A DNA stretch of 64,000 nt. Origin: Climacium dendroides. Lineage: Eukaryota; Streptophyta; Bryopsida; Hypnales; Climaciaceae. The DNA is taken from assembly GCA_950106755.1 (NCBI GenBank), contig OX467082.1, positions 32,178,001 to 32,242,000 on the forward strand, in the 5' to 3' direction. The notes under the pieces are model-generated. The model was not told the DNA's origin, searched no databases, and worked only from the letters and a program-made list of their open reading frames with translations. The first letter of the stretch is position 1, and each line of letters opens with the position of its first letter. Below, piece by piece: positions 23,932 to 36,117 of this stretch. Position numbers and translations under genes: made by a program.

Positions 23932-24945
23932 TATGAAGATTTCAACATGTTTTTATTGTTATGAAGACTTCAACATGTTTGATTGTTGTGAAGACTTCAA
24001 CATGTTTGATTGTTATGAAGACTTCTAACATGTTTTATTGTTATGAAGACTTCAACATGTTTGATTGTTACGAAGACTTCAACATGTTTGATTGTTATGA
24101 AGACTTCAACATGTTTGATTGTGCTATGAAGACGTCAACATGTTTGATTGTTATGAAGACTTCAACATGTTTTTATTGTTACGAAGACTTCAACATGTTT
24201 GATTGTTATGAAGACTTCAACATGTTTGATTGTGTTATGAAGACTTCAACATGTTTTTATTGTTATGAAGACGTCAACATGTTTGATTGTTATGAAGACT
24301 TCAACATGTTTTTATTGTTACAAAGACTTCAACATGTTTGATTGTTATGAAGACTTCAACATGTTTTGATTGGTATGAAGACTTCAACATGTTTTTATTG
24401 TTACAAAGACTTCAACATGTTTGATTGTTATGAAGACTTCAACATGTTTTTATTGTTATGAAGACTTCTAACATGTTTGATTGTTATGAAGACTTCAACA
24501 TGTTTGATTGTTATGAAGACTTCAACATGTTTTTATTGGTATGAAGACTTCAACATGTTTTTATTGTTACAAAGACTTCAACATGTTTGATTGTTATGAA
24601 GACTTCAACATGTTTTTATTGTTATGAAGACTTCTAACATGTTTGATTGTTATGAAGACTTCAACATGTTTGATTGTTATGAAACTTCAAAATGTTTTAT
24701 TATTATGAGGACTTCAAACATGTTTTATTGTTACGAAGACTTCAAACATGTTTGATTGTTACGAAGACTTCAACATGTTTGATTGTTACAAAGACTTCAA
24801 CATGTTTTTATTGTTACGAAGACTTCAACATGTTTTTATTGTTACGAAGACTTCAACATGTTTTTATTGTTATGAAGACTTCAACATGTTTGATTGTTAT
24901 GAAGACTTCAACATGTTTTTATTGTTATGAAGACTTCAACATGTT
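23932..24945 (+). repeat. Minisatellite of 27- and 28-bp units, about 37 copies
   Basis: The core is GAAGACTTCAACATG followed by TTTGATTGTTAT (27-bp unit) or TTTTTATTGTTA(T/C) (28-bp unit), with a few one-base indels and substitutions. The 1-base length difference switches reading frame repeatedly. The open frames seen across it (MKTSTCLIV, YEDFNMFDC) are therefore products of the repeat and are not taken as genes. Confidence 0.95.
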
Positions 24946-25177
24946 TTGAGTATGGCAGATGAATTGTTCGGAGTTCTACAACAATGTGGTGCCCTTTTTG
25001 AGTGTACTGATTGCTACGGAAAAGATATTCCTGCTCACATTGGCAATCAGGAACTCAAAAGAAAAAGAATATCAAACGAAGCAACAACAACCTTGTCAAC
25101 ATGCTATTGCTGAATCATTTGGAGAAGTAAGCAATTAAAACCTATAAGAATGTACACAATTCTAGACTAGCACTAGT

Positions 25178-25660
25178 ATTAAGGTAAAACAGCCCATTGC
25201 GATCAAATGACTCATAGTAGTCACTTAGGAAATGATCCTATTATGGTGGGTTTTTTTCAGTATGTGAGATGCAGGCCACAATGCATGTCTTACATGACAG
25301 TAATGGAGTGAACAGTGATCACATTAGGAACTTCTAACTTTTCAACATGAGATTCATTGTAAAAATTGACTTTTTAGGCCTTCCATGATAGAAAATATTG
25401 TGACTACATTAGGTAGTAAGAGGAGTATTATGGATTCAGATTTTGTTGGTTATGGGGTAGTCTATAGACTCTTTTGGGCCATGGTGTACTAAACACTCCA
25501 AAAATTCCTAGCAAATTCATATGTTGTCAAAAAAAGTACAATTTCAATTACACTTGCTATTTCTCACACTTACACTAATGTGGGAAAAAAATTGAAAAAT
25601 TTCAACAACAAGATGATGTCAAACTCCTCATTTTAACCACAATGGGTTGTTTTACCTTAA
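25178..25660. mobile_element. MITE-like element with TTAAGGTAAAAC ends
   Basis: The left ATTAAGGTAAAACAGCCCAT is mirrored by the right ATGGGTTGTTTTACCTTAAT. The interior is about 480 bases and non-coding. The right edge directly abuts the half-copy of the foldback family at 25661-25800. Confidence 0.6.
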
Positions 25661-25800
25661 TGTGCCCCGTGGTTTTGCCACAATCGAAATAAAAGTAGAA
25701 GTAATCTTTCTAATTTTCTAATTCATAAAAGCCCTCTTTGCAAAGAGCTTTCTGATGGTACCAAAAACACAACTAGGGATGTACAATCCATGAGATTTCA
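25661..25800. repeat. Half-copy of the 1944-2332 foldback family
   Basis: GTGCCCCGTGGTTTTGCCAC, then AAATAAAAGTA and the GGGCTTTCT-like GAGCTTTCTGATGGTACCAA block, match the right arm of the foldback element near 2 kb. No opposite arm is present. Confidence 0.5.
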
Positions 25801-25832
25801 TAGTAACAAACCAAACTAACCAACATACTAAC

Positions 25833-26061
25833 TTAACCCTTAAAAGATGGACTAATGATTGTAGAAATCATCCCTTTGGTTATTGTGTGAATCATTTGCT
25901 TACAAAATTGCAATAGTACTCATTGGAAGTCAAATTACTATAAAAGATCTCCCCTTTTGACAACACAATTTTAAAGATGAATAGTTGCACTTCTATCCTA
26001 TTGGGAGGATTCTTTGTCATCTATCAAATACCAAATGTCCCTGTCAACATTTAAAGGTTAG
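25833..26061 (+). mobile_element. Short TTAA-type MITE, copy 2
   Basis: The left end is TTAACCCTTAAAAGATGG and the right end is CATTTAAAGGTTAG. The interior matches copies at 8539-8743 and (reverse) 59220-59449, including TGTAGAAATCATC, ATCTCCCCTTTTG and AGATGAATAGTTGCACTT. Confidence 0.75.
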
Positions 26062-26367
26062 TGTATAGATGTAGTAATCAATCTTGAAAACTAAGTATAT
26101 ATAATTTTCACAAATGCCTACAATTTAATTCTCTACCTCTTTGAAGAGAAATTTGTCTTGGATGATGAACAAAGTGCTTCAAGACAACAACTTCTCAATC
26201 ATTTAAAGTACTATTGAAATCTATAAAAGACAACCTTTCTTTATGACTAATTTGACAAAAATTGGGGATAAATAATGCAATTGTACAAAGATATAAGCTA
26301 AAATGTTCACAATTTCAAGAAAGGATCGAGGGTTAAGATATTCAATTTATGTCCCCAAACACCTCTA

Positions 26368-26623
26368 TACTAAATAGTGAAATTAGGTTGCCTTAACAAT
26401 TAGGTTGCCTTACTCAGGAAAGTTGCCTCGTGACTCACCACTAGTCCAAATGGAGGCACAAGCAATTCTCTAAACCCGAGTCATGAACCAATGCACCAAC
26501 CCATGCAACACACATGGTTCCTACATTATTGCATCCTTCTACACTAACTGTACATATTTATATAGTGTGGAATGTCGAAAATTTAGTGTAGGGCAACCTA
26601 ATTTCGCTATTTAGTGTAGTTAT
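26368..26623. mobile_element. MITE-like element of about 256 bp
   Basis: The left TACTAAATAGTGAAATTAGG plus TTGCC is mirrored at the right by GGCAACCTAATTTCGCTATT plus TAGTGTAG. It contains an internal direct repeat of TTAGGTTGCCTTA. The interior is non-coding. Confidence 0.6.
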
Positions 26624-27360
26624 ATTTCCAATTTGCAGATGTTAGTTTGACCACCCATACAACACTGGAGCGCCCTCTGGACGGTTGATAAGAGTAACAG
26701 GGTATCCACGTTTGCTGTGACGAGTACAGTCGTACAGCCTGCTCAACATAAATGTTTTCAACTACTGTAAAGTACCGGTAATTGAATTCATTGATCGATC
26801 TGTACTTACTAGACGATGATCATGACAAACACGACCACCTGTGGACCTATTATTGATGCAACTGCAAATATTAGTCCTCGTTTCAATCGTTGGAATCCAA
26901 ATCTAATGTGCTTGCACAAGTTGTAAATAATTTTCTTCCCGTTCACTTCCATGTCTAGAATTTCATTGATGAGGGGCCATGATTCGAGCATGATGAGATG
27001 ATTCACAAAGACAACATCTGTAGCTCACCACAAGTATTCCACGTGAAAGCCAAAGGAAGCCTTTCATTTGCTTTGCTCCAATTTCAATAAAAAATGTCTC
27101 GTGTATTTGAGACCAATTTTACGATTTCGAAGGCCAATACGGTAACTAGCTAACAATCATACTTGGAAAAGCCCATACGGTATTCAACTGTGGGCATGGT
27201 TACTTGGCATGTTCACACACATTCGTTAGCTAGTACTCCGTATTGCTTATTTTGATCTGTACACACGAAGGGAATTACATGACCAACTAGAATAAGACCC
27301 AGTTCATCTTTGATGTCAAACAGAGACAAGTTAAAGAACCAGTTCACCAACCTGCAACGG
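26624..27360. other. Intergenic and 3' flank of the VTI1 gene
   Basis: No gene is supported. The last few hundred bases are likely the 3' untranslated region of the minus-strand SNARE gene. A 65-codon minus frame (26809-27006) shows no known domain. Confidence 0.4.
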
Positions 27361-29349
27361 TCACCTTGAAACCTTCACGTAAATCACCAAAATGATGGCA
27401 AGAACAAGCACTCCAATTATGCTTCCCATGATCCACTTGTTTCGCGACATCCGTCGAGACATGGAATTCAGGATTCGCCGACTCTTTCCAATGTTGTCAT
27501 CCACGCCATGCAGCTGTAAGAGGAAGAAGATGTGTTAGTTGTATATTTAGACCAGACTAGAAGAGAGCCCAAGTATCAGGGAAGAATGTTCTCTCAGAAC
27601 GATGAGGTGGCCTACTTCTGCGACTCACACAAAGAATGATTTCGTACTTTAAGACTGTATTCTTGGGTCTTCAAGAGAGTGCAGTAATACAAGGGACCTT
27701 GTACACTAGTACTTTCTTCAGTTTGAGAGGTTTGGATTTTAAACAAAATAGTGCTTCCAGTTTTGGATGAGAATGGAAGAAACCGTGACAGCAGGTCGTG
27801 ACACTATGCACTTAATTTAATATAATAGATATGCAATCTCTGTATCTCTTGAACACGGTAACTCATGCCCATCCTCAAACTTTCTTCCCCGAGTGGACAA
27901 CCCCAAAAAATCAACATCAAACAGCAACAGAGGGTAAATGAAACGTACAGTATTCTGAGCATGAAGGAGGGTTTGTCTCTGTATGCCTAGGTCTTGAAGG
28001 ATGGACACTCCAAGCTCTTCTGTTTCCAGAAGAGTTCGCTTACTCTCCTTGATTCTTTCACCGGATTGATTGAGTCGCTCTGTTGACATCAACAATCGGG
28101 CCCTTGGGTCGTGGGTAGCCTGAACAGATGAGACGACCACATGTATAAGCTTCTGCCACTAAAAATTCTTCACAAGAGAACGGCAACATTGCTGGTTGAA
28201 ACTCAATACAGAATCACGAGATTGAATCCCACTTCTGGAAAGCAGGCATTGCTTTAATGTCGTATTCAAGCTCGTCTAGAAAGCAGACTACAGCAGGAAC
28301 TGATAAAACAATGATCAAGTAAGATCAGTCAAAGAGTGGTATTACGTTGGCATGATCAGCCATTCCATTCTCGAGAAGGTCATCCCTGGCAGCAGCAGCA
28401 TCCGAAGTGGCTGACTTCTTGACGTCACGCTTCAAGTTAGTCAAATCAGACTTGTATTCTCTCAGCTTGGCAAGTAGAGTAGCTTTCTGAGTCGGGGGCA
28501 AGCTCCTGGCCTCCAGATCCATACGACGGATCTACACCAAATAAAATGAAAAAGGTTAGTTAAAATCTGCATACACTCTGACCTCTTTAATATGACTGCC
28601 TGGGGTGCCAAATGATAAATATGGCATTGTTTGAATGTGCGACAAGTGTGTTAAAGTCCAAGTGTGTGGGATATTCGAAAATGGCATTTTGGGGAAGATG
28701 TAGAGATCGATTTAGAGGTCATGTAAAAGAGGTCTCGAGTACATCATACGCTGCCTAGTTGAGTACCGAATAACTGACACCAAGAGGACATAAAACGTCT
28801 TCTCCACTAATTATTAGACAGAAAAGCAGTAAAACTTTTAGACAATAAGGAATGGGACTCTACGTCAATAGTTCAGTAAAAATCAATGCGTGTGAAGTAG
28901 TTAAAGTCGTGCAATTTCTAACGAATAATGTACATGTGAGCGATAAATAGTGAGGAATAGACAAAGGCAATCTCATGACTATAGAACCGCTTAATAAACA
29001 ACACCACAGCTTGCAGGATCAGAATGAAGCAAAAGAAGCAGGAAAAGAAATAAAGCGACAAATACCAGAGAATCTGCTTCATCGAGCCCAGTCTTGAGCT
29101 CTGTAAGCTTGTGCTTCTTTTCCTCTGCAACCAGAATAGGGGCACATTATCAGAAACTTCTACTTCTCCAGCATGCGCACCAAACCTACGAAGTGTTCAA
29201 ACAAAGAATCAGATTCTTGAGACTTCAATTTAACCCTAGATGAGCAGTGTCTTACCGCCATGAAGGCCAAGTACAGAGGTACACTTGCGTGAGAGATTAG
29301 CCGAAAGCTCGCAGTACTGCCTCTCGTAACCATCGAAGATTTCACTCAT
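27361..29349 (-). CDS. VTI1: Vti1-type Qb-SNARE (vesicle transport v-SNARE), five exons
   Basis: In coding order the exons are 29349-29256, 29124-29066, 28531-28346, 28119-27949 and 27513-27361, all with GT-AG borders and compatible phases. They give 220 residues, the usual length for plant VTI11/VTI12. The N-terminus MSEIFDGYERQYCELSANLS is the conserved Habc-type start. LEARSLPPTQKATLLAKLRE follows in the third exon. The SNARE helix (about 127-190) includes LLETEELGVSILQDLGIQRQ, and a C-terminal anchor lies at about 197-217 (WIMGSIIGVLVLAIILVIYV). Known role of the family: membrane fusion between trans-Golgi, prevacuolar compartment and vacuole, as the Qb partner of syntaxins. The assignment is very secure; which paralogue (VTI11, 12 or 13) cannot be told. 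Confidence 0.96.
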
Positions 29350-30901
29350 GGCGACGACTGACGATTACTCGCCACCCCGAAAACAACACTCCTGCCAACA
29401 CGAAAGAAAAACACAGTACAGAACTCACGGTCTTAGATACCCTAAAACCCAGATCTGCAAGCACAGCGAGAGGCTCTAACAAAGCTAAACACCCGAAAAC
29501 TCGAGAGTAATCTTAGCTCTTACGAAATCTAAGCAGTGCACATTACAGCGATCACTTCCCACTTCCAGATTGCTGCAAATTCGGATGCACACACAAGCAA
29601 CAAACAAATCAGCGATTCCAAATGAAAATTTCACCTTCAAAGACCGATCGAAGCCCGATCAAAAGCCCGCCACACCACAATCGAAGCTCTGCAGATTGCG
29701 GACAGGATGCCGCAGGCACCACAACTGGGGTGCGGCAGAATTGAGCTCCAACGTCTCACCCTCGCCCTGGCACCATATAACTTATTACTTCGGCTAGTGG
29801 TTGCTCGCGCTAGCCAGAAACTCGGTTTACCTACCTGTGGACTTTTCACAAAGTGATGTTTACAGGGCTCCATCCCCACCTGTACACTGAACCTGCATAC
29901 TTGTACTCTGACATTCCTCATTCATCCCTTTCGTGCAAGTCTTTTAAATGAAAAGCAGACGCCGTTTGCAGCAAAGGCCACGCCATGGCGTCCTGAGCCG
30001 ACGACGATGGTGTCGCTAGCCGACTTGGCCACGGAGGTGCTCCTGGTAGAAGGAGCGGAGCCGCAGTAGTTGTGTCAACACTTCTTGCGTTGAACTTTGT
30101 TAGGGTTGCTTGTGGAATCACAGTTTCTTTCAAACTTTTGTTTCTAATTTGGAAGAATTCTTGAAGCTCTGGGTTCAATTTTTGATCGAAAGCGTCGAGA
30201 AGTGTGCCTGCATTGATACTTGGAAGTGCAGTGCCTTCGTGACCGAATAGCTGCTCGGAAGCGAAGTATCAGCTCGTTAAGCTTCGGTAATAGCCTTTTC
30301 TTTTTCTTTGTTGAAGAATGTCATTCAACAATTGCGCGATTCTTGTTCGCGCTTGGCTGGGCTTCATTGCCCTTCCGTCGATGGTTGCCGACGTTGGTTT
30401 GCGAATTACATTTCTCGCAGAGGCGTTTCTATTTTAGAAGGATGAACTTAATTATTTTTTCTCTCTTGATTGAATGCTTTGAGACTTGAGAAGTCTCTGG
30501 AGTTTGCTGCATTGCATATTGGAAGTCGGTGCCCTGTCGATCATATAGTAGCAAGCCGGTTCTATGTAGCTATTCAACGGGATAGACCTTGCTTTCGTAT
30601 GGCTTGCACCATTCTGAAGTTCCTTGGTTTCCTGTAGATGGCATCATGACATGAGCGAGTGAATTTCAGTCAATGCACCTCTTTGCACTGCCAACTGTTT
30701 GAGGACAATTATCTGATCATTTTCTGCTATTCTGCATTGGATTGTTTGAATCGATGTGTTTCAGCATTGATGAGTCACTGCCGTGGAGCTACGTTGAGAC
30801 TGAGTTGTGAGTTGTGAGTTGTTTTTGAGACTGAACAGAGATTCAGAACAGAATCGCACAGGACTTTCGCGGTGGCAGGAATTACAGTGCGTGTGTGCGC
30901 G
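29350..30901. promoter_or_regulatory. Divergent promoter region between VTI1 and the DNA glycosylase
   Basis: The two genes point away from each other across 1.55 kb. The DNA is GC-intermediate, unlike the AT-rich deserts, and probably holds 5' untranslated exons of both genes. I could not assign start sites or a TATA box. Open frames inside (29570-29797, 30220-30489) show no known domain. Confidence 0.45.
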
Positions 30902-33900
30902 ATGGCGGCGTGCCGTCGAAGTGCTCGTCTTGCACCAGTTGTGAAACAAGAAGTTGTCTCTCCAACTGATGTTTCGAAGAAGGTGCTGTTCTCGAAGTCT
31001 GTGAAAGTAGAGCCGCAGGAAGTTCTTGCACAAGGGTTAGAAGCTTCAGCACCTCCCAGGTCTGGTAGTAAACGCAAGCCAGGCTTTGAAAAGGACAGGA
31101 TATCGCTCACGAAATCTATTCATTCGCTTCCTCGTAGAAAATTAGAGAAAGTTACGGATTCATTCAAAGTTGTCAAACAGGAAGATTGTCAAGACGTAAA
31201 ATCCCAGTCAGCTGATTGGCCTACTCTTCAGGACCCGAAAAAACCGAAGGTTGAGGTCACGGAAGCGACAGACGATATCAAGACACCCATTGTTTTTGTG
31301 AGAAGGACGAAGTCAAAAACAGAAGCAGATTTTTTACCGAAAGCGAAGGTCCGGCCGACTGCTAAGAAGGAAGTGAAGAGAAAGAAAACAAATGCGGTTA
31401 CTCTTCTAAACGTGAAAGACGAGAGATGCTCTGTAGAAAACGTCGAGGGTGGTAATGAAATAGCCTTATTGGGAACCGAGCCGTCACTTGATCTTGCTGC
31501 TCCAGCAAGTAAGTAACTTTGCTCAACATCTCAATCTGGATGAAAATTCATTGACTCAGAAGAAGTGCGTTATATCAGAAGAAGTGCTGTTTGTATGTAA
31601 GATGTGGTAGAATTCCTCTTTTGTCCAGTATCTTCTTTGACGTCGCTGACTCTAACCTCTGCCTTGTCTGGGCTGCATGAAACCCTAATCCCGTAGAGGT
31701 TGAAGATCTTTAGTTCATGCTAGCTGACTGGGAAATGAATTTAAGTTTTTAGATGTCCGAATTTGTACCTTGAAGATAATCTTCTTGCAAATTCATGACT
31801 CCTCAGCGACGTCTCCTGGGTCTTGGAAACCCCAGTTAGGAGGTCGAACGGGTCATCTTAGTGTTACAAGAATTGACGAAATTTACACTCGTTGTGTCCT
31901 TGAAAGTTTGCACCAAGATTAATTGGTTGCTTGATCCTGTATCCATGTAGTGTCCAAGTATCAAGAGTGGTGTAACTGGTTGCAAGTTAATGAATTTGTA
32001 CGCCCAACTCTTTTGCAAGTTCAACAGTTACTATTGACGTCCTAACTTCTGTTCTCGTCTTGGTTCGATTTTGGGGTTTCCATGACAGCGTTGGAATTAG
32101 CACTGGCATCTGGAAGCCCTTATCCGGATTTCGCTAGACCCTACCCTGAGGAATGTCGTGAGGTGAGGAACCGCTTGAGCGAGCTGCACGGAATGGGCAC
32201 ATACTCTCGCGGTAAATCGTGCCCAACAATTGATCCTGTCAATAGCGGCGATCCAGCAGAGGTCAGTGGCCTTGAATGCAAATAGGTCATAGTTTTTCTT
32301 CTCCTCGGTACCACTCAACAGAGAGGAAACGTAGACTTCGAAGCTGTTAGCTAATTTAGTCCATTGCTAGGATGTATTTTCTCAAAGTCTCTGAACCGTA
32401 TGAATGCCTCTCTTCATCTTAGTCTCGTTTTACTGCACTCTAAGCAATGTTGATTCCTAGATTTTCAGCAGAAGTTTCAATTGTCGAGATCTTTCTGAGA
32501 TGGTAAGTTTTCCATTAAGTTATTTCCTTCTGATGGTCGTTTCCGTTGTGTTGATGGCATGGCATTTATGAGCAGATTCTAGCCTTGGAGTACCGATCTG
32601 GAGAGAGCATAGCCGTAGATACAGCTGAAACTTTTGAACTTTCTGAAATCGAGGAACCAGAATGTGAGGACAGAGATGATACTAAAATTTCGTCAGGCTC
32701 TCCTTCAGAGCGGCGCACAGTTCTAGATTCCCTGGTGGGGACAATTTTGTCGCAAAACACCACTGATAATAACTCTAAACGAGCATTTGCGTCTCTAAAG
32801 CAAGCATTTTCGACTTGGGAAGAGGTGCGCTCTACTCTTGAAATAGGTTCTGGATGTGTTGATATGTTTTTAATTGTGTTTTTGTGACATTTTTCACTAA
32901 CTTCTCATTCCCAGCTGTCATAATCTGACCGAAAAATTTGGGCATGTCTTAGCCAATTGCAAATCTTGACCAATCTTGATGATGGGTGTCAATGGTGCAC
33001 ACCAGGTTCATGCAGCAGATCCACGGCAAGTTGAGGATGCAATTCGATGTGGAGGCTTAGCTGAGACTAAAGCAAAACGAATAGTCAACATACTGGATAC
33101 GGTATTAAAAGAACGTGGTTCGATTTGTCTTGAGTATGTCCGGAGCATGAGCGTTGACGAGATCAAAGCAGAACTCTCCCGCTTCAAAGGCGTTGGTCCC
33201 AAGACGGTCAGAATGGCAATCCTATATGTTTTTAATACATTTTTCTTTTTATTAGAGCGTCTCTTTCAACAGTTCGTTGCTCCAGCACTTTGTCATAGAG
33301 TCGCATGCAGACGTGTCAGCAATCGAACATTGTTTTAGTTGAATCTATGAGTGTCTGCGTAACGTTAGATGCAGACTTTGCACGAAGGAAAATTTACCTT
33401 GAATCAGTGTCTAGGAACATCAACTATGTTGTCTTCAATCTCTGCTGAAAAGGATCAACTGTCAATGATGCAGGTAGCATGTGTGTTAATGTTCCATTTG
33501 GAGCAGCACGAGTTTCCCGTGGACACTCATGTAAGTACTTGGATTTCTGATTCCTCGTCAACCTTATTCCATATTTCTATGCCAAGATCAAGCATGAATG
33601 TTTTTTCAACACGAATCAAACTGTAATACTTTCTATTGCTTGTCAATAGGTGTTCAGGTTGTCCAAGATGTTGGGTTGGGTTCCAGCTAATGCAGACAGG
33701 GAGAAGACGTATCTTCACATGAACAGCCGAGTTCCGGACGATGTGAAGTACGACTTGCATTGTCTTTTAGTCACTCACGGCAAGAAATGCCCTCGTTGTG
33801 CCAAAAGAGGACGTGCTCAAACAGCACCTGATGGGCCTTGTCCTCTAATCAACTGGAAACCCCAAATGGCTGTTGAAAGCAGTGGAGATTTTGAATTGCT

Positions 33901-33916
33901 TAAAGGAGAAGAGTAA
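30902..33916 (+). CDS. HhH-GPD base-excision DNA repair glycosylase (endonuclease III-like), six exons
   Basis: The exons are 30902-31508, 32089-32261, 32576-32824, 33006-33206, 33474-33530 and 33650-33916, giving 517 residues. The first 200 residues are Lys/Ser-rich, probably nuclear-targeting and disordered. The catalytic half matches plant At3g47830-type proteins. LSQNTTD is at 318-324. The helix-hairpin-helix is FKGVGPKT, with the lysine at 409 in the position of the endonuclease III catalytic lysine. FPVDTH carries the conserved Asp427. Cysteines 467, 476, 479 and 493 could bind an Fe-S cluster, but their spacing (8, 2 and 13 residues between) differs from the usual 6, 2 and 5. Expected role: removal of damaged or modified bases in the nucleus. 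The substrate is unknown. It is distinct from the much larger DEMETER proteins. The ATG chosen is the first in frame. Confidence 0.9.
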
Positions 33917-35370
33917 CTTAGATGACGCTTCTCTGTTGCCGGCGTTCTGGAGGTATTTCACATTTCATTTGTCTTCGCACTTCTGGTGATTAGAGCTTCA
34001 AAATGGCGTTTCATTTAGTAGTGCTTGTCCCAAAATTTATTTTCAGAGGAAGTATGGACAATTTCTCTATTTGTCCATGTACCATACAACAACATGCTGT
34101 ATGTATATAGAAGTGTTGTGACTTTTTACTGAACATAGGAATTCTCAAATAAGATTTCTCTTTGCTATTTTGGTGAATCTTATTCCAAATATGAATTCCA
34201 ATTTTCCAAATCTAATCGTTTGATTGTTAATAATAAGTGCCTACCTATTCTATAAGGTGAACTTTGGAGTTGCAATAACATGCTAGGGTGTCATCTAGAG
34301 ATGAAGGATTTTTAGGTTATATTGGGAATGTGCAATTACAAAGTACCAATAGGACAACTATTGGAACATTAGTAATACTTTTGTTGCATAAAATACATGT
34401 AGTTTTTTTTTGTTTTTTTAAGAGTTGGATTCTAACCCTTAAAGGTTTGGAAAGCCCAATTATGGACAAAATGTGATGTTTTTGAGTATTTGATGTTTGA
34501 TATTCCTTCAACATGGTTCTCTCAAGCACCTAAGTATATTACTCTACTTTTTCATTTCTTTTGGTTTGAGGTATGGTTTGTTTCATATTAGAAAAAATTA
34601 TGATTATTCAAATTCCACCAAGTTTTTTTTTAAAAGTTTAGTGGCCTATCCAATCATTCCATTGACAAGCACAATAATCCATGGTGCATGAATTGAGGTA
34701 TATAATAGTAACAATAGTTTGTATTTATTGTTGATGTAGATCCATTAATACATTGTATTTTTGATTGAGATCATTATTGCACTTCTTATATGTCTTAAAA
34801 ACTATAAATGGTCATGTATTCTATTTATATGGTGTTGTATTTGAATATGATAAAAGTTAGATGTGAACACGGCAACCAAATAAAAGATGTCAATTGTTGA
34901 ATTATCAATCTAATGGTGGATGTCATTAATTCATATTCTTATAGTCAAATACAGTACTATATAATTATATATTTCTCCACTAACCTTTGTAGGTTAAATT
35001 CAAAGGCGATTCCAAATTTGGGATGAAAACATGAACAAATGAATATATGATCATCCAAATGGATGAACCAATAGTAATGTGGGTTGTGACTATGTACATT
35101 TAACATTCCGGTAAGGTAGGGAGTGCTAAAACCTATACTAAAAGCGTCTTCTAACACATGGATACTTTATGGAAGTTTTCATGTGCCAAATTTGAATATA
35201 TTGAGGTGGAGATGATTTTTGGAACACCCTCCAAGTCCAACTTCAAGATTTCACATCTAATTCAATAAGAGTACAAAAAGAAAAAGAAAATCGTATCATA
35301 TGTTGCTTCTTTTCATGTTTCAAGTGAACAACCCTTTGAATCGGCTTTAGAAGGACACTTTATGAACCCA
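33917..35370. other. AT-rich intergenic stretch
   Basis: After the probable 3' untranslated region (to about 34150) there is only AT-rich sequence. CTAACCCTTAAAGG near 34434 resembles a TTAA-type element end but has no partner that I can see. Confidence 0.4.
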
Positions 35371-35376
35371 CCTACT

Positions 35377-35400
35377 TTTAGGGTTTTAGGGTTTAGGGTT
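35377..35400. repeat. Interstitial telomere-type repeat (telo box)
   Basis: TTTTAGGGTTTTAGGGTTTAGGGTT contains about three plant telomere-type TTTAGGG units. Such telo boxes are common near plant promoters, so this may mark the upstream region of the cytidine deaminase gene 0.7 kb away. It could also be a repair footprint. Confidence 0.7.
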
Positions 35401-36117
35401 GAGTGGATTCGTGAGCATGGAATCTGACATTTAGTGTCGCAAGCAATATACTCTGACATGGCAGAAGAAGGTCGCAAGAGTCTCCTCTGATTCTCGTCTC
35501 TCCGCTTCTTCTTCTGGATTCGAATGACGCAGTCCATCTGCCTACGCAGGCCTAATCCCAATTGCCGCTTCGCAACAATCATTATCTCGATTAGTCGCAT
35601 TGCATCATACTTCTTCCTCCTACACCTATCATTGCAATTCCTCTTGCATTCGAACATTCGAACATTCTCTTTGTCTTTGACATGATTGCAGATTGAATGG
35701 GACTTCTCTGACAGTGCTTGAATGGCGCTCTGCATCACCCGTTTCCGAGACGTTTCCTGTTCTGCGTAGCGTACAAACAATCAAAGAGCGTACCCAAGAG
35801 TCAAGTGCGCATTTCCACCAAGACTTCCGGAACAATCACGCGAGCTTTATTCTAATTGAGGACCTCGATCCGTCCATGCACAGACAGTGTCGGAGGATGA
35901 TTGCGGAGCTAGTTTTGGCAAGTGATGCATATGTAGGGTTTTGATTGTTTCATCTCTCGCGAATTTTGTGGCCTTGGTTGAAGCTCCTGGGAATTGGAGT
36001 GGAAAGAGGGGGAGGAGATTTATTTGAATTGTTAGAGTTGGAGGTGGATCGAAGCTTGGAGTAGAGGGGATTAGCGGGGAGGGGCTTGGAATTGCGCATT
36101 TTAGGGTTACGGCGACA
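35401..36117 (+). promoter_or_regulatory. Upstream region of the cytidine deaminase gene
   Basis: The region is GC-intermediate and probably includes the promoter and 5' untranslated region. Frames on either strand (minus 35780-35313, plus 35693-35944) match no protein I know. I cannot exclude a small unrecognised gene. Confidence 0.35.

Noticed and set aside
23961..24949. Cys/Phe/Asn-rich open frames in the minisatellite
   Set aside because: The frame changes whenever a 28-bp unit occurs and all sequence is repeat-derived.
30872..30901. Glycosylase start at a GTG codon
   Set aside because: The first ATG in frame is at 30902 and there is no reason to assume a non-ATG start.
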